64,000 nt of DNA from Oxytricha trifallax (GCA_000711775.1 ARYC01001542.1:1-64000), one strand, 5' to 3'; positions 31,354 to 44,339 are shown, counted from the stretch's first letter. Program-made: numbers and translations. The notes: generated by a model from the sequence alone, not told the origin.

Positions 31354-32485
31354 CTAAATTATAATTGATTTGGTAAAATTACAAAAAATTCAAAACTGTA
31401 CAGATTGTACATTGTACATTTAATTGCACCAAAATTTAAAATGCACAAAAGTGTAATTGTACAATCTGTACAAATGTCTGAGAAGAAACTCCTCTATAAT
31501 GTACACAAAAATCCAAATGTACAATGTAAAATTTGTGCAATAAAAGTTCTTGGTTTTTTATTTTGTACAATTCAATAAGAGGCTGAGCCACCTAATTCAC
31601 TTCAAAGAATTCGCCACCGAGCAGCTCTACTTAAGCATTCCCTGAAAGATGGTGAAGCTGGCCTCTCAAAGAGTTATTTCACTGCCACTCGATATTTAGA
31701 CAAGTGTGTATTGGACAAGCTCCGACTGTACGTGCAGAAGATAGGAGCATTAGAGCTCGAGAATCTTGTGAAATGCCCAGACAAGATAGATCTTATGCTT
31801 GGAGATTCAGATTAATTTTAGAGGATCTTCAATAACAGATAAAGTGGTGCTTCAACAAATCGGTAAAGTTCACAAGAATAGGGCACAGTGGCAACTAAAA
31901 GAGAGATTCTTAAAAACTACATCGGTGGGTTTCTGCAAGGGAGTCTGTCGGATGTGTCAGATGTCTATGAGGAGAACATAATTATCATAAATAACATGCT
32001 AAAGTGTGAATTGAATGCAGATTGAGCGTAGTCGTTCCCATTTACAATAATCCAGCTTGCCAAGTATTACAGACGCAGACTGTAACAGGATGGCCTGATA
32101 ATGGATAGAAAAGCGACTGAAGGCGCGGGGGCGATAGACCAAAATGCCTATGATACTGCTGAGATGTCACAAGAAGAAGAGATTGAATGAAAAAGCTCCT
32201 TGCAATTAATTTTCTAATCAAATTTAAATCACTCTTGTGTTTTTTGTACACTATTTCATCTTATTGAATTGTACAAAATAAAAAACCAAGAACTTTTATT
32301 GCACAAATTTTACATTGTACATTTGGATTTTTGTGTACATTATAGAGGAGTTTCTTCTCAGACATTTGTACAGATTGTACAATTACACTTTTGTGCATTT
32401 TAAATTTTGGTGCAATTAAATGTACAATGTACAATCTGTACAGTTTTGAATTTTTTGTAATTTTACCAAATCAATTATAATTTAG
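31354..32485. mobile_element. Long-inverted-repeat element with 227-bp arms enclosing a gene fragment
   Basis: Arms 31354-31580 and 32259-32485 are 227 bp each and nearly identical. They are rich in TGTACA-type motifs (CTGTACAGATTGTACATTGT). The 678-bp interior is GC-richer and carries a long plus-strand frame. There is no transposase. It is the second element of this architecture within 2 kb. Confidence 0.85.
31441..32190 (+). pseudogene. Unknown gene fragment inside the 227-bp-arm element, one internal TGA
   Basis: One frame is open from before ATG 31441 (in the left arm) to TGA 32023-32025, and then on in the same frame to TGA 32188-32190. The interior part reads LQRIRHRAALLKHSLKDGEA, SYFTATRYLDKCVLDKLRLY and EILKNYIGGFLQGSLSDVSD; after the TGA it reads IIQLAKYYRRRLQQDGLIMD and ends EMSQEEEIE. 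It looks like a real soluble, helical protein, but I do not recognise the family. The part encoded by the arm (31441-31580) is probably accidental. Other-frame ORFs at 31799-31981 and 32042-32251 are shadows. Confidence 0.55.
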
Positions 32486-32828
32486 AAATATAACATATTA
32501 CGAATAGTTGAGAGATTTAAACGACTTAAAAAGGCTATTTAAATTATTGAGAAAAATGAGGTTAAAAAATAAGAAATGAGGTATAACTTAGATCTATATC
32601 TATTAAAAATATTTAAAATCAAAACATAATTCTTATTTTATTATAAAATTCGAAGTTTCATTTTAATTTTAAAAATAATTTTTGCTTAAAAATTTAAACT
32701 TTTACTTTTAACTCTAATTAATTCCAAAATCTATAATTATTATGTTGTTATTAAATCTAAATAATTGTGGGGATCAGAACAAAAATCTTGCAACACTTTT
32801 ATTAAATATTTACCATTAAATTAAAAAT

Positions 32829-33241
32829 ATTGTAGGAATACATTTGATTTGTGAAATAAATTAATTAATTAATATTCAAATTAGTGGCAGTTAACTTTCT
32901 GAAAACCTAGACAATATGGTACTTGTTCGATAGAGAATTCAAAAACAGCTGGACTTTACTATTGGCGGTACCCCTCTATCGCATCCCTGGAGTGAGATAA
33001 CTTGACTTTAATTTTGGGTTATTTCTTTTAGTTGATTTTGTTGCCAAAATTAAAGTCGAGTTAACTCACTCTAGAGATGCGATAAAGGGATACCGCCAAT
33101 AGTAAAGTCCAGCTGATTTTGAATTCTCTATTGAACAAGTACCATATTGTCTAGGTTTTCAGAAAGTTAACTGCCACTAATTTAAATTAATATTTATTTA
33201 TTTTATTATTTAATTTCCCAAATCAAATGTATTCCTACAAT
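32829..33241. mobile_element. Palindromic MITE, copy 2
   Basis: This 413-bp palindrome has ends ATTGTAGGAATACATTTGAT and its complement. Shared blocks are GTGGCAGTTAACTTTCTG, CCTAGACAATATGGTACTTG, TTGGCGGTACCCCTCTATCG and their inverted partners. AAT precedes it and AAT follows it, which may be the target duplication. Confidence 0.92.
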
Positions 33242-33974
33242 AATATTTTCAAATTTCTGTAAGTAATGCCTTATAAATCCATAAGCTTCAATCCCTTAAC
33301 TTTCTGATTATTAATTATTCTAATTTCAGAATCAAGGAGAATATATTTTCATTTTAATATACTAAATTAGAGGACCATTTGTGTATAGTAAAGCTTAAAT
33401 TTATTATATTCCTTGATAAATCGCATTATTCTACACTTTTAGGTTTATTTACTCACTTTTATCTGGGATAGCTCCCTAGTTTCCTTAATTAAACTACATT
33501 TAATTGAGTTTGCAATTAAATATTTAGTCTCATTGAAAAACCAATAATTATAGAAAGTTTAAATAAAATGATAATTGTATCTGCACCTTTCCACTTAAGT
33601 TTATATAGGTATGTCTGTAATTTGGTTGGAATTAATTAATCTTGAATTTAATTCATCAAGATTTCAAATTAAAGAAAAGTAAATCCAAATTAAATAGAAT
33701 AAGCTTGAGTTAACAAGCTAAATTTCATCATTTTTATTTGATAGGTAAAAAGTGATGATATCATTATTAACTAGTTATTCACATTTGAGATATAAGTTAA
33801 TGCATTATGTGATATTTATCTAATTATGAATACTCAAAGATTAATAATTAAAATTACAATATATGTCTTTTTAATTTTATACTCAGTTTATTATTAATTT
33901 GTTAATACCTATTAGCAATTTAATCTTTTTAGTTTTTCATAATTAAATAATATATCAAACTATCATTTAGTAAG
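33242..33974. other. AT-rich spacer
   Basis: No supported feature is seen. Confidence 0.4.
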
Positions 33975-34495
33975 GAAGTATAAGAATAAGAGTATGTTGA
34001 GATGACTTGGTAATCCGTGATGTGACAGTAATTAAGACCAATAAAATAGAGAAAAAATCTCAATTCTCAAGATATCTTTAGCCTGAACAAAAAAAAGACC
34101 AGAAATTGGTCATAGAGCAGAGAGGACTTCAGAGAAGTGGTGAAAAAGCCTTTACTTTAATCACTTTTGCCGAGAGAATTGAATCAATCTTTTCATTGTG
34201 AAAACTATCAGAAAATTAACCTGGTGTAGGAGAAAATGTCTTAACTTAGGCTTCATTGGTTTCATATTCTCACTTTTTAAGGGTGAGCACGATTTTCATC
34301 AAACTCTCTATTACCTAAGAAGTTAAACTAATACCAGTTAACTCATCTAATTCAGAATAATCTTTAAAGCTTAACCATATCAAGGAGTGTTATTACTCGT
34401 AGGTTGAATCCAACTGACTGGCCTATCAAGTGTAGAATCTATCCTCAATCTATTCTCAGTGCAGTAGAAAATCTCAAGTAAAATTACCACCCCAG
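33975..34495 (-). repeat. GC-richer dispersed repeat, copy 3 (reverse)
   Basis: The reverse complement matches copies 1 and 2 in the middle blocks: GGTAATAGAGAGT, GTGCTCACCCTTAAAAAGTG, AGAATATGAAACCA and TTTTCTCCTACACCAGGT. Similarity is weaker outside these blocks. Confidence 0.5.
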
Positions 34496-34521
34496 CCGAA
34501 CAATTAATAATCTAATTTAAT

Positions 34522-34935
34522 ATTGTAGGAATAAATTTGAATTTGAAAAATTAATTAATTATAATTATTAGAAGTTTCTTTTTTAAAATCAAGACATTAT
34601 GGTATTTGTTCGATAGAGAATTCAAAATTAGCTGGACTTTACTATTGGCTGTACTATTTCATCGCATCGTATAAGCAAGACACCTCAAACTTTAAATTTG
34701 GGGGGAGGATTGGGGAATTTGTTTTGTTGATTTTAACCCCAAAGTTAAAATTGATTTTATCTCGCTTCTACGAAGTGATGAAATAGTACAGCCATTAGTA
34801 AAGTCCAGCTAATTTTGAATTCTCTATCGAAAAATTACCGTATTGTCTAGATTTACAAAAGTTAACTGCCTCTAATTTAATAAATTAATTATTTAATTTT
34901 AATTAATTTTCTAAATTCAAATTTATTCCAACAAT
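34522..34935. mobile_element. Palindromic MITE, copy 3
   Basis: This 414-bp palindrome of the same family ends in ATTGTAGGAATAAATTTGAA and its complement. The central part is diverged (TGGGGGGAGGATTGGGG instead of the GTACCCCTC-type block), while the TTCGATAGAGAATTCAAAA blocks are retained. Confidence 0.88.
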
Positions 34936-35196
34936 TATAGCTTCCTATTATAATAATAATAATAATAATATTATTTGCTTTATTTTAGTTTTTCAATATG
35001 ATAGCAAAATGTAACCTATCAATTAAAATTTTAATTGCAAAAATTCTAATAATAATTTTATTTATTGCTCTAATCATTTTGATTCTTTTGTACTTACCAT
35101 TTCATTTAACTTTCTTTGTATCATAGCTCTAAAATTGCTTTTTTATATATTTTAAAAATTCTTGCATTTCATAAAAGAATTACCTTTTTCTTAAAA

Positions 35197-35226
35197 ATAG
35201 CAACTGCTTACATAAGCAGTTGCTAT
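35197..35226. repeat. Perfect short hairpin
   Basis: ATAGCAACTGCTTA is followed after 2 bases by its exact complement, giving a 14-bp stem. There is no T-run after it, so it is not an obvious terminator. Confidence 0.6.
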
Positions 35227-35630
35227 TATATCTTCCTCTGATTCAATTCTTCAGTAATCCATTTCTATAAACATATACATAATTCCTATTGATAATCTGG
35301 TTTATTTATTACCTTTATCCACCTCAAATTATATATATTTATGCCACCTTTTACTTGTTTACCAAATATATATTCAAACCTGTGAATGAATTTAACGAAA
35401 GTTATTGAAAGTTTTTATTTAAAAAGATTTGTTAAATAGAGAAAAGAAAAAAGTTCTTTAAGCCAGCATTCTTAATATCATATTTTTAAAAAAATGATAA
35501 ATTATAACTTATTCAATATTTTTTATTTTTTAAATTCAAGACTTAAGAAGAGTGATTTATCTAATGTTAATTGCTGATATCTGCTTAATTTTTCTATTAA
35601 TTATATGTTAATTAAGTGTGTTAAATTTAA

Positions 35631-35896
35631 TAAAACCCCGTTAGTCTATTAAGAATGAAGATTGGAGAATAAGAATAATGAAATTAAGAATTAATTATAA
35701 TTGGCTGAAATTAAATATAATTAGGCTAAAAACAAATATACGCACCCTGATTGGTTTATTTTATAGAGACAATTAATCGAGCCAATGGCTTTAATAATTA
35801 GCCAAAACTTTAATAATTTACGCCAATTATAATTAATTCTTAATTTCATTATTCTTAATCCCCAATCTTCATTCTTAATTGACTAACGGGGTTTTA
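35631..35896. mobile_element. MITE with AAAACCCC-type ends
   Basis: This 266-bp element has 75-bp inverted repeats (35631-35705 and 35822-35896). It ends TAAAACCCCGTTAGTC / GACTAACGGGGTTTTA, so one telomere-like AAAACCCC unit sits at each tip, reminiscent of TBE tips but with an otherwise unrelated repeat. Confidence 0.85.
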
Positions 35897-36972
35897 TAAG
35901 TAAACTTGTCTTAAATGGATCTTTAAATTTAAAGCTCAGTGTTATTTTGTTTAGGATGTAAGCTACATAAATTTTTGAAGAAACTTTCAATAAATTGAAG
36001 TTATAATTTATAATAACTTATTATGATTGCTAGTCTTTCCGATCTTACAAAGGCAGCAACTGGTATACCTTTGGTAACATTTTAATCTGGTCACTACGCC
36101 AGTAGAAGCATGTGGTGGCTGATTGAAAGTAGAAGCAGTAAAAGACATTTTGGCTAGGAGTCAGGAAGATGACAAGACTTATGATTTAGCCACCTAATGC
36201 CTAAATTTTTTAACTTTAAGCCGAAGATCAGTCATAACTTGCCTAAAAAATTTAAAATTCATTAATAATTATATTTTAATGCTTCTCAATAGCATAATTA
36301 ACTGCTATAAATGTATGACTGTTTTCATTCTTTAATATTTAAATTCAATACTTTGCAAGCTAAATTAAGTTTGAATTTTTAAAAGTAAAATTGTAATTTA
36401 CACTCTAAAATAATAAGCAGTATTTACATCTTTTGTGACTTATATAATCTTAAGACATTTTAATTGATAATTTGGTTACTTAATCATATAAATATGATTA
36501 TAGCCACTCCAACTTTATTGTTCAATCGTTTGGCGTTTTGCTGAATTAATATAAAATTAAAATTTAATCATGATTCACTATTAATAATCATAGTTAAATT
36601 TAAGTTCCATTTAACGTCAACATGAAACAATTCAACTAAAAAATCTAGTTCACTTTAGTGCTGATGATAAGTAGAATTATTTAATTTTAATTCTTAGCAT
36701 TAATAAATGCAAATTCAGGTAGTTATATCTTTCGTTATTAATTTTTTAATATTATTAATCTAATCGTTATATTTCTTCGCATCTCGTTCATTTCAATTTA
36801 ACAGAGATACCTCCAATGTAAAAGATTATAAAACAGAAATAACAATAAATTTTAGTTTTCAAATTCATCTCAAACCATCTTTCAGACAATTAATTGGGTT
36901 AAACCAAATAAGAATATTTTTGTACATTTTATGTACCTTTATGAAAATGTAAGTAATCTCAATTATATTAAA
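35897..36972. other. AT-rich spacer with one short ORF
   Basis: There is no recognised gene. A 49-codon frame at 36023-36172 reads MIASLSDLTKAATGIPLVTF and has less biased composition than its surroundings, but it is too short to judge. Confidence 0.35.
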
Positions 36973-37383
36973 ATGCCCGAAAGAAAAGCCAGGCTTCTTT
37001 TTAGTTATTTAAAATAGCTAAAAGTAAAATAAATCATGGAGGATAATTCGTGGATTTACCTTAACGATAGATATTACAGGGTGAGAAGATGCAAATAAGA
37101 TACTATTAGAGGTTGTTTAATTGTTTATTCTCATGCAATAAAGTTTCAAAGGAGTTATTAAAGAATTAATATGCACAATCCAAAAGCAAAATTAATAAAA
37201 ATAAATTGTACTAATGAAATTATTATGAAATATTAGAGTTTTGGCGTTTGGGTCACTGAGATCGGGTAAAACAAAGATAGCCAATGTAAAGTCAGACAAG
37301 GTGGAACAATACTTTTGAAAATAATTTCAATATCATTAAAATAGAAGGAATAGAGTTAATAAATTCGTCAAAAATTCCTTTGA
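36973..37383 (+). CDS. Hypothetical ORF, 136 codons, ciliate code
   Basis: ATG 36973 to TGA 37381-37383 reads MEDNSWIYLNDRYYRVRRCK, then RGCLIVYSHAIKFQRSYQRI and YQSFGVWVTEIGQNKDSQCK. The same frame stays open for roughly another 95 codons after the TGA. The composition is more varied than random AT DNA, which favours a degraded gene, but no family is recognised and chance cannot be excluded. Confidence 0.35.
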
Positions 37384-38180
37384 TATAAATGGGACTGCTT
37401 ATTGTATAATAATTCAATTAACACAATGAAAATAATAATTTATAGTAGTAAAAAAATTATAATTATGCAGCAAATACCATTTTTTTAAATAATATTGGTA
37501 CTTCTGCTTGTTCAAGAGAAGATAATTCACACTAGAGAAACTGAAGAGTTAAGGTAGCACTATTTATTAACAAAGTTATAGAATTTCTTATATTAATATT
37601 GGTTAAATTCAGATATAAATCATTACTATTATTATTTGAGTGTTAATTATAAAGAGTGCAAAAGAAAATTGTCATGAGTTAATTGGGGAAAAAATGAAAA
37701 ATGCAATTATATGAGTTGCAACAAATAAAACTTAAGATATGGATGAAACTTTCAGAAGATTAAATAATATATGCATTCTTTTTGGCAGGAAATAACTGTA
37801 AAAGAACAACCTGAAATTCATAAAATGTAGTTACGATATAATGATAGATTCCTTGATTAAAAAGCAAAAGGCTATTCTGTGGTTGTAAGCTTTGATATTT
37901 ATTCAGTTTGGTTTAATTCATTGATATTTAAAATTAAAAAATAGATTCTTCCATCACAATGAATTGATTTCCAGATGCTAATTAATTATAAGTAATGTCA
38001 ATAAAGAATTCTGGGTGACTATTAAAAATGGTTAGCTAAATTTTGCTGTATTTTTAAGATTTCTTAATTTTTTCCAACTTTTTCATATCTCTTAAGCTAA
38101 ATCAATTAAAAAAATTGTAGATTTTACTGCTTTATTTACTAGCAAATTTAGCATATATTGCTTGAATTTATTAACTTTCC

Positions 38181-38372
38181 ATGAATTATTTAACTCTTGC
38201 CAAATTAGACAAATTCGCTAAATTTGTGAAAGAAAACTAGTTCGATAAAGCCAAAGATGTTGTACATCAGCCAGAAAGTGTTTTGGTAGAAAACTTATAA
38301 ATTTTATTTTTTTTTATGAGAAATGCATCATCAATTTTAGAAATAACTGTAAATTAGAAGGAGTATCGATGA
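38181..38372 (+). CDS. Hypothetical short ORF, 63 codons
   Basis: ATG 38181 reads LAKLDKFAKFVKENQFDKAK then DVVHQPESVLVENLQILFFF, a protein-like helical segment. It ends at TGA 38370-38372, with open frames following it (NQIYEIKSHSSVYPSENDFK). It may belong, with 36973-37383, to one decayed gene. The function is unknown. Confidence 0.3.
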
Positions 38373-38760
38373 ATATTGAGAAAAGTAAAATTACATCGCT
38401 TGAACCAAATTTACGAAATTAAATCACACTCTTCAGTTTATCCATCTGAAAATGACTTTAAAAAACAAACAAACAAACAACAATTTTAAGATTTGTCTTA
38501 ATTTAGAGAGTTATGTATGCATTTTAAGAGGAGTTAATTACACTATAGTTAAAAATATTGATTATATCTTTGAAAATAACAGCAGTTAGTTTATAGTTTT
38601 TAATTAACTCTTTTGTCTCTTAAGGAAGTTAATGCTGGATAAAAAGAATATATTAAATAATTTTTTTCAATAGCTATTTAGCATTTAAAGTTAGAATGTA
38701 TTTTAATAATTAATTTACTTATTTTTTCGTTACTATACTTCTTCATTATTTGTAGAATTG

Positions 38761-40174
38761 CTAATATGAATATTCTCTTTTACATAAACTTTGATCATAT
38801 GCTCTAAAGTTAATCTCCTCTAAAACGAAGACTATGATTCATTAGAAATATCATTGAAAGGCTGTTAAAAAGTTAAAAATCAAAAGTATGCTCAGAGTAA
38901 ACATTAGATCAAAATGAGCAAGATGGAGTTCTATAGTTCAACTAATATTTTCAACCTAGCTAAAGAATTCCCTAAAGCTCAAATAAATCTGAGAAGATTT
39001 TGGTTATAAAAGCTGAACATTTGCAGATATCTCGCTTATCAAACATTTAGCTAGATCATTCAATTTCATATATAATTGAAGATATTTATAAGCAATTTGA
39101 CTTAAGAATAAAGTCAAAAGCAAAGTTAAAACAATAATTAAAGTAATTTTAATACTTATGGGACTGGAGAAAAAGTTAATGTAATTAATGGGATTAAAAA
39201 GTAAGGTATCAAATGACAATTAACATTACTGGCAAAATACTTATTCATTTAATTTAACTAATATTAATTGATATAATTTTTAACTTTGAGATTATTTTTT
39301 AATCACCACAATCCAAGATTTGGCGTCATAACAAAACTTTTATTTGAATTTTTTTATAAATTAAGCCCTATCAAAAATATAAAAATTATATTGAACTTCA
39401 ATATTTATCTTAGTAAATAAATTAAAATATATTCAAAAAATCAAATAATAATTACAGGATAACTATTCACAACATAGGTTGCAATCCATGAATTCTTGAG
39501 GAGAATTAATTGAAAGGGTGAACATGGGTACCGAAGTAATTGATGAAAGATTTAATGTTAAAAGAGTCATTTGGTAAGTGAAAAAGGATAATAATTCCAA
39601 ACAAAGTCTTACAATACAAACTTGATAATGATTAGGTTCAGAAAAATCAAACATATCTTACAATAAGAGAAATATCAGGTATTCTATACAGCTAAATAAA
39701 GTCACATAATCAATTTAAATTTTTAGATTGTATTGAAAAGCTATATATTAAAACTGAAAAATAAATATGGGCCTAAGTGTAAATTAATAGAGAATCTACC
39801 TATCAAAAAATGACAATCAGCTTATTTAAAATAAATATCAAAGAAAGAGACAGAATTAATTTATTTAATATGAATCGAAATAAAGCAAGATAATGGCTTG
39901 CAGGTTGTATCTTTGAATTAATTGTTAGTCAAGAAAAGAGAATAGTGGAATAAATTGTAAAGAACAAAAAAGACTTTGAATGTAAGGAAAATATAAATTG
40001 AATAATGGCTCTTTGAATTAATTTCATTTAGCTGAGCAAATTTATAAGAAAAATCTTAAGAATATACTAAAATTTAGAAGGCATTAAATAGATAAATTGA
40101 ACAAGCTAAAATGCAACTAAGACTTAAATAAACTAAAAGTGGGAGGGAAGTTTTCTGCCAAGAGGGAATTTTTA
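38761..40174. other. AT-rich spacer
   Basis: No supported feature is seen on either strand; the standard-code frames at 39004-39219 and 39463-39654 look incidental. Confidence 0.4.
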
Positions 40175-40622
40175 TATTAATATAGTATATTCAAAATGGG
40201 GAAATTGTAAAATTAAATTCAAATTTAAAATTAATTAATAAAAACAGCCACTAATTTGCATGAGGTTTAAATAGAATTTGATATAGTAAGTATTCAAAAA
40301 TTTATGTATGTAATGGCCGTTACTATGAACCAACTTCATGAAAAGTTGGAAAGTTCTAATCCTGCTTTGGAATTTCTTTTATTTTTGTTTTAAAATTAAT
40401 ATTGGAACTCAAAAATAAAAGAAATTCCAAAGCAGGATTAGAACTTTCCAACTTTTCATGAAGTTGGTGCATAGTAACGGCCATTACATACATACATTTT
40501 TGGATACTTACTATATCAAATTCTATTTAAACCTCATGCAAATTAGTGGCTGTTTTTATTAATTAATTTTAAATTTGAATTTAATTTTACAATTTCCCCA
40601 TTTTGAATATACTATATTAATA
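40175..40622. repeat. 448-bp near-perfect palindrome
   Basis: Arms 40175-40387 and 40410-40622 are 213 bp each with a 22-bp spacer. Very few mismatches are visible, for example ATGAACC versus GGTGCAT near the centre-left. The ends TATTAATATAGTATATTC are unrelated to the other palindrome families here. A young foldback element or recent inverted duplication is likely. Confidence 0.9.
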
Positions 40623-41235
40623 CTAATGAAATTTTTTATATATATATATTATATAAAATATTAAAATTAATAATTTTCTAACTCATTAATGGCTAAGAGG
40701 ATAAGTTTAACACCTTTTACGAGTTAAAAAATAAAATGTATTTTTATCTAATATCATATCATTGGATATAGGAAGATATTATTTTTATTCTTTATGAAAA
40801 TATTGAAAAATTAATGGAACCAAGATGATATAATAATCAAAATATTGTTTGATATGAAGCAGATTTTACAAAAATTCATATGAATTTTAACAAATTTGTG
40901 AAAATCCTAAAAGGTGTTTATAGTTGAGAAATTATAATAATATAAAGAAAAAATTAATTTTAAAAAAATAAAAATTTACTTGTCAGGAAACCCCCTGAAA
41001 TTTTATTTTAATTATAAGTCTAAGCAAGAAACTTTCCACTCCATACTAATATATTTTATATTTATAAATTAAACATTATTTGAATTTAAACTGTGCTTGC
41101 ACTTTTAATCCAAACTATTTAAAAGAATTTTATAAAGTTAAAGTTGTATAATAATTGTTAACTTAAAATGTTAATAGGCTAATGAGAAGGATTAAAGACG
41201 ATAAATTATAATTGTTACATTTTCCCTAATGCACT
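40623..41235. other. AT-rich spacer
   Basis: No supported feature is seen; a TA run lies at 40640-40650. Confidence 0.4.
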
Positions 41236-42130
41236 ATGGTTAAGGCTAAACAAATTTAACAGACTGAGACACTTCTTGAGGATCTCAACTCTTTCTAAAA
41301 AGATAAAATACATCTACAGTGCTAATAGAGGACTCATTAACTTAAAACTTACAACATATCAATCTTTTTTTTGGGCAAAAATTATAAGACAAACTTTTAC
41401 TCATAGATGACTTCCTCAAAGAGTTTGAAGTATCTACTTCATAAGCAAGCCAAAAACAAAAATAAATTTAAGGAAACTACTTTTATCTTCATCAATCTCA
41501 ACCATTATTCCCCTAAAATAAGCTAGTCAAGACCAAGCACATATTTTCTTAAGAATACATTAATAATTTTGGTCTCCTTGACGCTAAAAAATAACTTTAT
41601 ACTATTTAATAATTAAGGAAATAATTAACAATTTAAGCTGGAAATTCTCAGAAGCTAAATATTAGTACTTAATATTCTACATCCTCATAATTTAAAAATA
41701 ATAAAACTCCTCAGATTCCAACATTCGAATATGGATTTTTTTTAAAACTAAAACAAAGAACGAAAATCAAGTTCAAAATAGGGAAAATAAGAATCGGAAT
41801 CTAATGAAGCACTTCCTATATTTAATATGAACAACTAAGACCATAGTTTTAAAATCGCTTATTGACCAAATCTACAATCAACTCTTAATGGGGTCGAGCT
41901 ATCCCTCTGTCATTGCCTAAGGGCAAGCAGTCTTAAATTCAAATTTAAATGAATGTTCAAATGATCTTCTAATTCATTACTCACCCTTTAATGACAAAGA
42001 CTCATCCATTAATGACAAAGAAAATGAGCTGACAAGAAACTAGGAAGACATGAAAATCTAGTAAATTGACTCTTAAGACAAGTAAGTTAACAATAGAATT
42101 AACTAAAAGGTTGACAATCAATAAACTTGA
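41236..42130 (+). pseudogene. Hypothetical two-frame ORF (209 codons plus about 100 codons)
   Basis: ATG 41236 to TGA 41863-41865 is the longest uninterrupted ciliate-code frame outside recognised genes. It starts MVKAKQIQQTETLLEDLNSF and ends with a Ser/Glu/Lys-rich segment (NKERKSSSKQGKQESESNEA). A second frame, overlapping from about 41831 to TGA 42128-42130, continues in similar style: LIDQIYNQLLMGSSYPSVIA, then an Asp/Asn/Gln-rich tail. Together they may be one frameshifted protein of about 300 residues. No family is recognised, and the middle of the first frame is hydrophobic and low-complexity. Confidence 0.4.
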
Positions 42131-42779
42131 AAAAAAAATATTTAAGCAGAATCCAAGAATGGAGAATAATAATAAAAAAAGAAATTAATCTTATTTATTC
42201 AAACTCTAGGTACAGCGATGGAATAATTTCAAGAAGTTTTTGTAGTTCAAAGGATGCATTCTCCTCTCATATTCATGTACTACATATGAAATAGTTTTAG
42301 ATGCTCGAACACTCATTGAAAAGCCTGATCTTTTCTGAGGAGAGATCATCTATTCACATAATATCTTTTTGTTAAGTTAATTGAATTGCAAAAAACTCCG
42401 GCTGGCAAAGAGAAATAAGATACTAAGATGCAGAAAAGTGAAAGCATAGTTGTAGTCTAGAGCGTTGTATGATGGCACCTTAATAATTGAAAAGGGCTTG
42501 TCCCCTATAAAATACTAACATACATAATTATCCTGGGTCTCCAGAGTGGATTCATTATTATTATTATTATTAGTTATATAATTAAAAATAAAGGCTAGAA
42601 TCAAACCCTAAACCCTTTAATGAGGTTTATAAGTGCTTTGATTTGTAGGGAATTTGTTAGGGGTTGGGTTATTAATAGTTTTTAATGTGAATATTTAGTA
42701 AATGTATTTAATTTAATCACTCAAAACGCACTTTTGGATATTGTGGGTGGGGTCTGAAGTTTATTTTGCTCATCCACTA

Positions 42780-44157
42780 CTTTATCTGTTCTATCGATAT
42801 CTCTGCTCTTGTGCTTGGCTTGATTATTATTTACTCAGCCATTATTTCATTTATTGTGATGCTCTTGTCTTGTATATAAATTGTTTGATTCTTTGTTTTG
42901 CATCCTTTTCACACCTTGTAGAGTAGAAATCATTTCGAGGCATATCGAACTCGACTATTATTGCTGCCAGAGCCCACACATCCCATTGAGAATCTCCATC
43001 TCTCCAGTCTTCTCTTTCTGGATAATAACCAGGAGTTCCCATAACGCTGCCTAGACTTGATACCTCAACTCTTTAAGCTCTATTGAAATCAATTATAGTC
43101 ACTCTTACAAATGAAAAGTTTATCATTATATTCTCAGGCTTCAAATCTCTGTGTACAAAACCAAATTTGTGAAGCTCTTTCACACCCTGAATAGTTTGCG
43201 TTGTTATTAAAGCAAGCTACTTATGATTCCTTTGATCAGGTATAAAATCTCTGAGTGTCATTTCAAAGAGTGGAAGCCTAAAAGCAACATGATCTTTGCC
43301 TAGGAGAATATCATCTAGCTCTATTAAGTATCTACACTCTTTAAACTTTGCTTAAGTGAGTACTTGATACTCATTAGCAAATTCCATTTAGAATTTATCG
43401 TCACTCAAGAGATACTTGAAGGGATAAATCTTGTAAGCATATCGATGATCATTCATAACTTTCTTATCAAAGGAGTCCTCTAGGATAAGGTAACTCTTAA
43501 GGGAAGTGTCTTAATCAATTTAAGCGAGTACTGGAATTTTCTTGAATTGAATTTTTATCATAATTTTTGTAAGCTCAGACGCTAAGAGGTTGCGTGCCTT
43601 CATAACACATTCTGCTTCATTTGCATGTTCGAGTACCACAGGTCGAAGTGATTCTCTTCTTTTTCTTTTGGATAGAAGCTTCAATTCATTCTCTTAATTT
43701 TCAACTTCTATTTCTTTCTTGTGAGCTTTTAAAAGATGCTTCTTTAAATCTCTAGTATTAGAGTATTGCTTATGGCACTCAAAGCAATCGTGCTTTCCAT
43801 CAATTTTATCATGCTTTAAGTTTTCAGTTGGCTTGGCTCTTCTATGCTCCTTCATTTGTCTGTACCAACTAGACTTATGAGCAAAATCTCTCTCACACTT
43901 CTCATAATAATACACTTGTACTTCTTCATCTTTAATAGAAATTTCATTTATTACTTTCTCCTCCTCTCTGTTCTCAACACTGTCATTTACTTGATATTCT
44001 TAATTTTTATATTAATAATTGGGATCTCTAGTGATAACTCTAGTAGATCTTTGACAGTGTTTTGCTCACAGCTATAACATTTCTTTGTATTACCAAAGGA
44101 AAGTCTTATTTAATTTGATGGAAGTGAAACTGGCTTTCTCAAAAGGTTACCGCTCAT
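42780..44157 (-). pseudogene. TBE 57 kD zinc-finger/kinase protein, frame-broken (TBE-D)
   Basis: The start ATG at 44157 reads MSGNLLRKPVSLPSNQ, parallel to TBE-C. The finger region is in a different frame from the start: the first finger has lost a Cys (VYYYEKC), while the second, CFECHKQYSNTRDLKKHLLK, is intact. The kinase part retains HRDLKPENIM, DFNRA and MGTPGYYPEREDWRDGDSQW. The span is not a multiple of three, so at least one frameshift is present. The family DFN motif is kept. Confidence 0.85.
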
Positions 44158-44339
44158 ATTTAAATTTGAATTTAAAATTATAAAACCTCCTCTTTAGCAG
44201 AGAACCATTTAGTAAAATTTAAAGAGAGAGATCTTTCTTGGAGAGATTTGGTTGTAATATAGTAAGATAGCGAGAGACAAGAAACGAATTAGCTTTCGAG
44301 ATAATAGAATCTGTGGCCATTTTTATAATCAACATTAAG

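Noticed and set aside
34900..35230. Terminator hairpin at 35197-35226
   Set aside because: No gene ends nearby and there is no T-run; rho-independent terminators do not apply to a ciliate nucleus.
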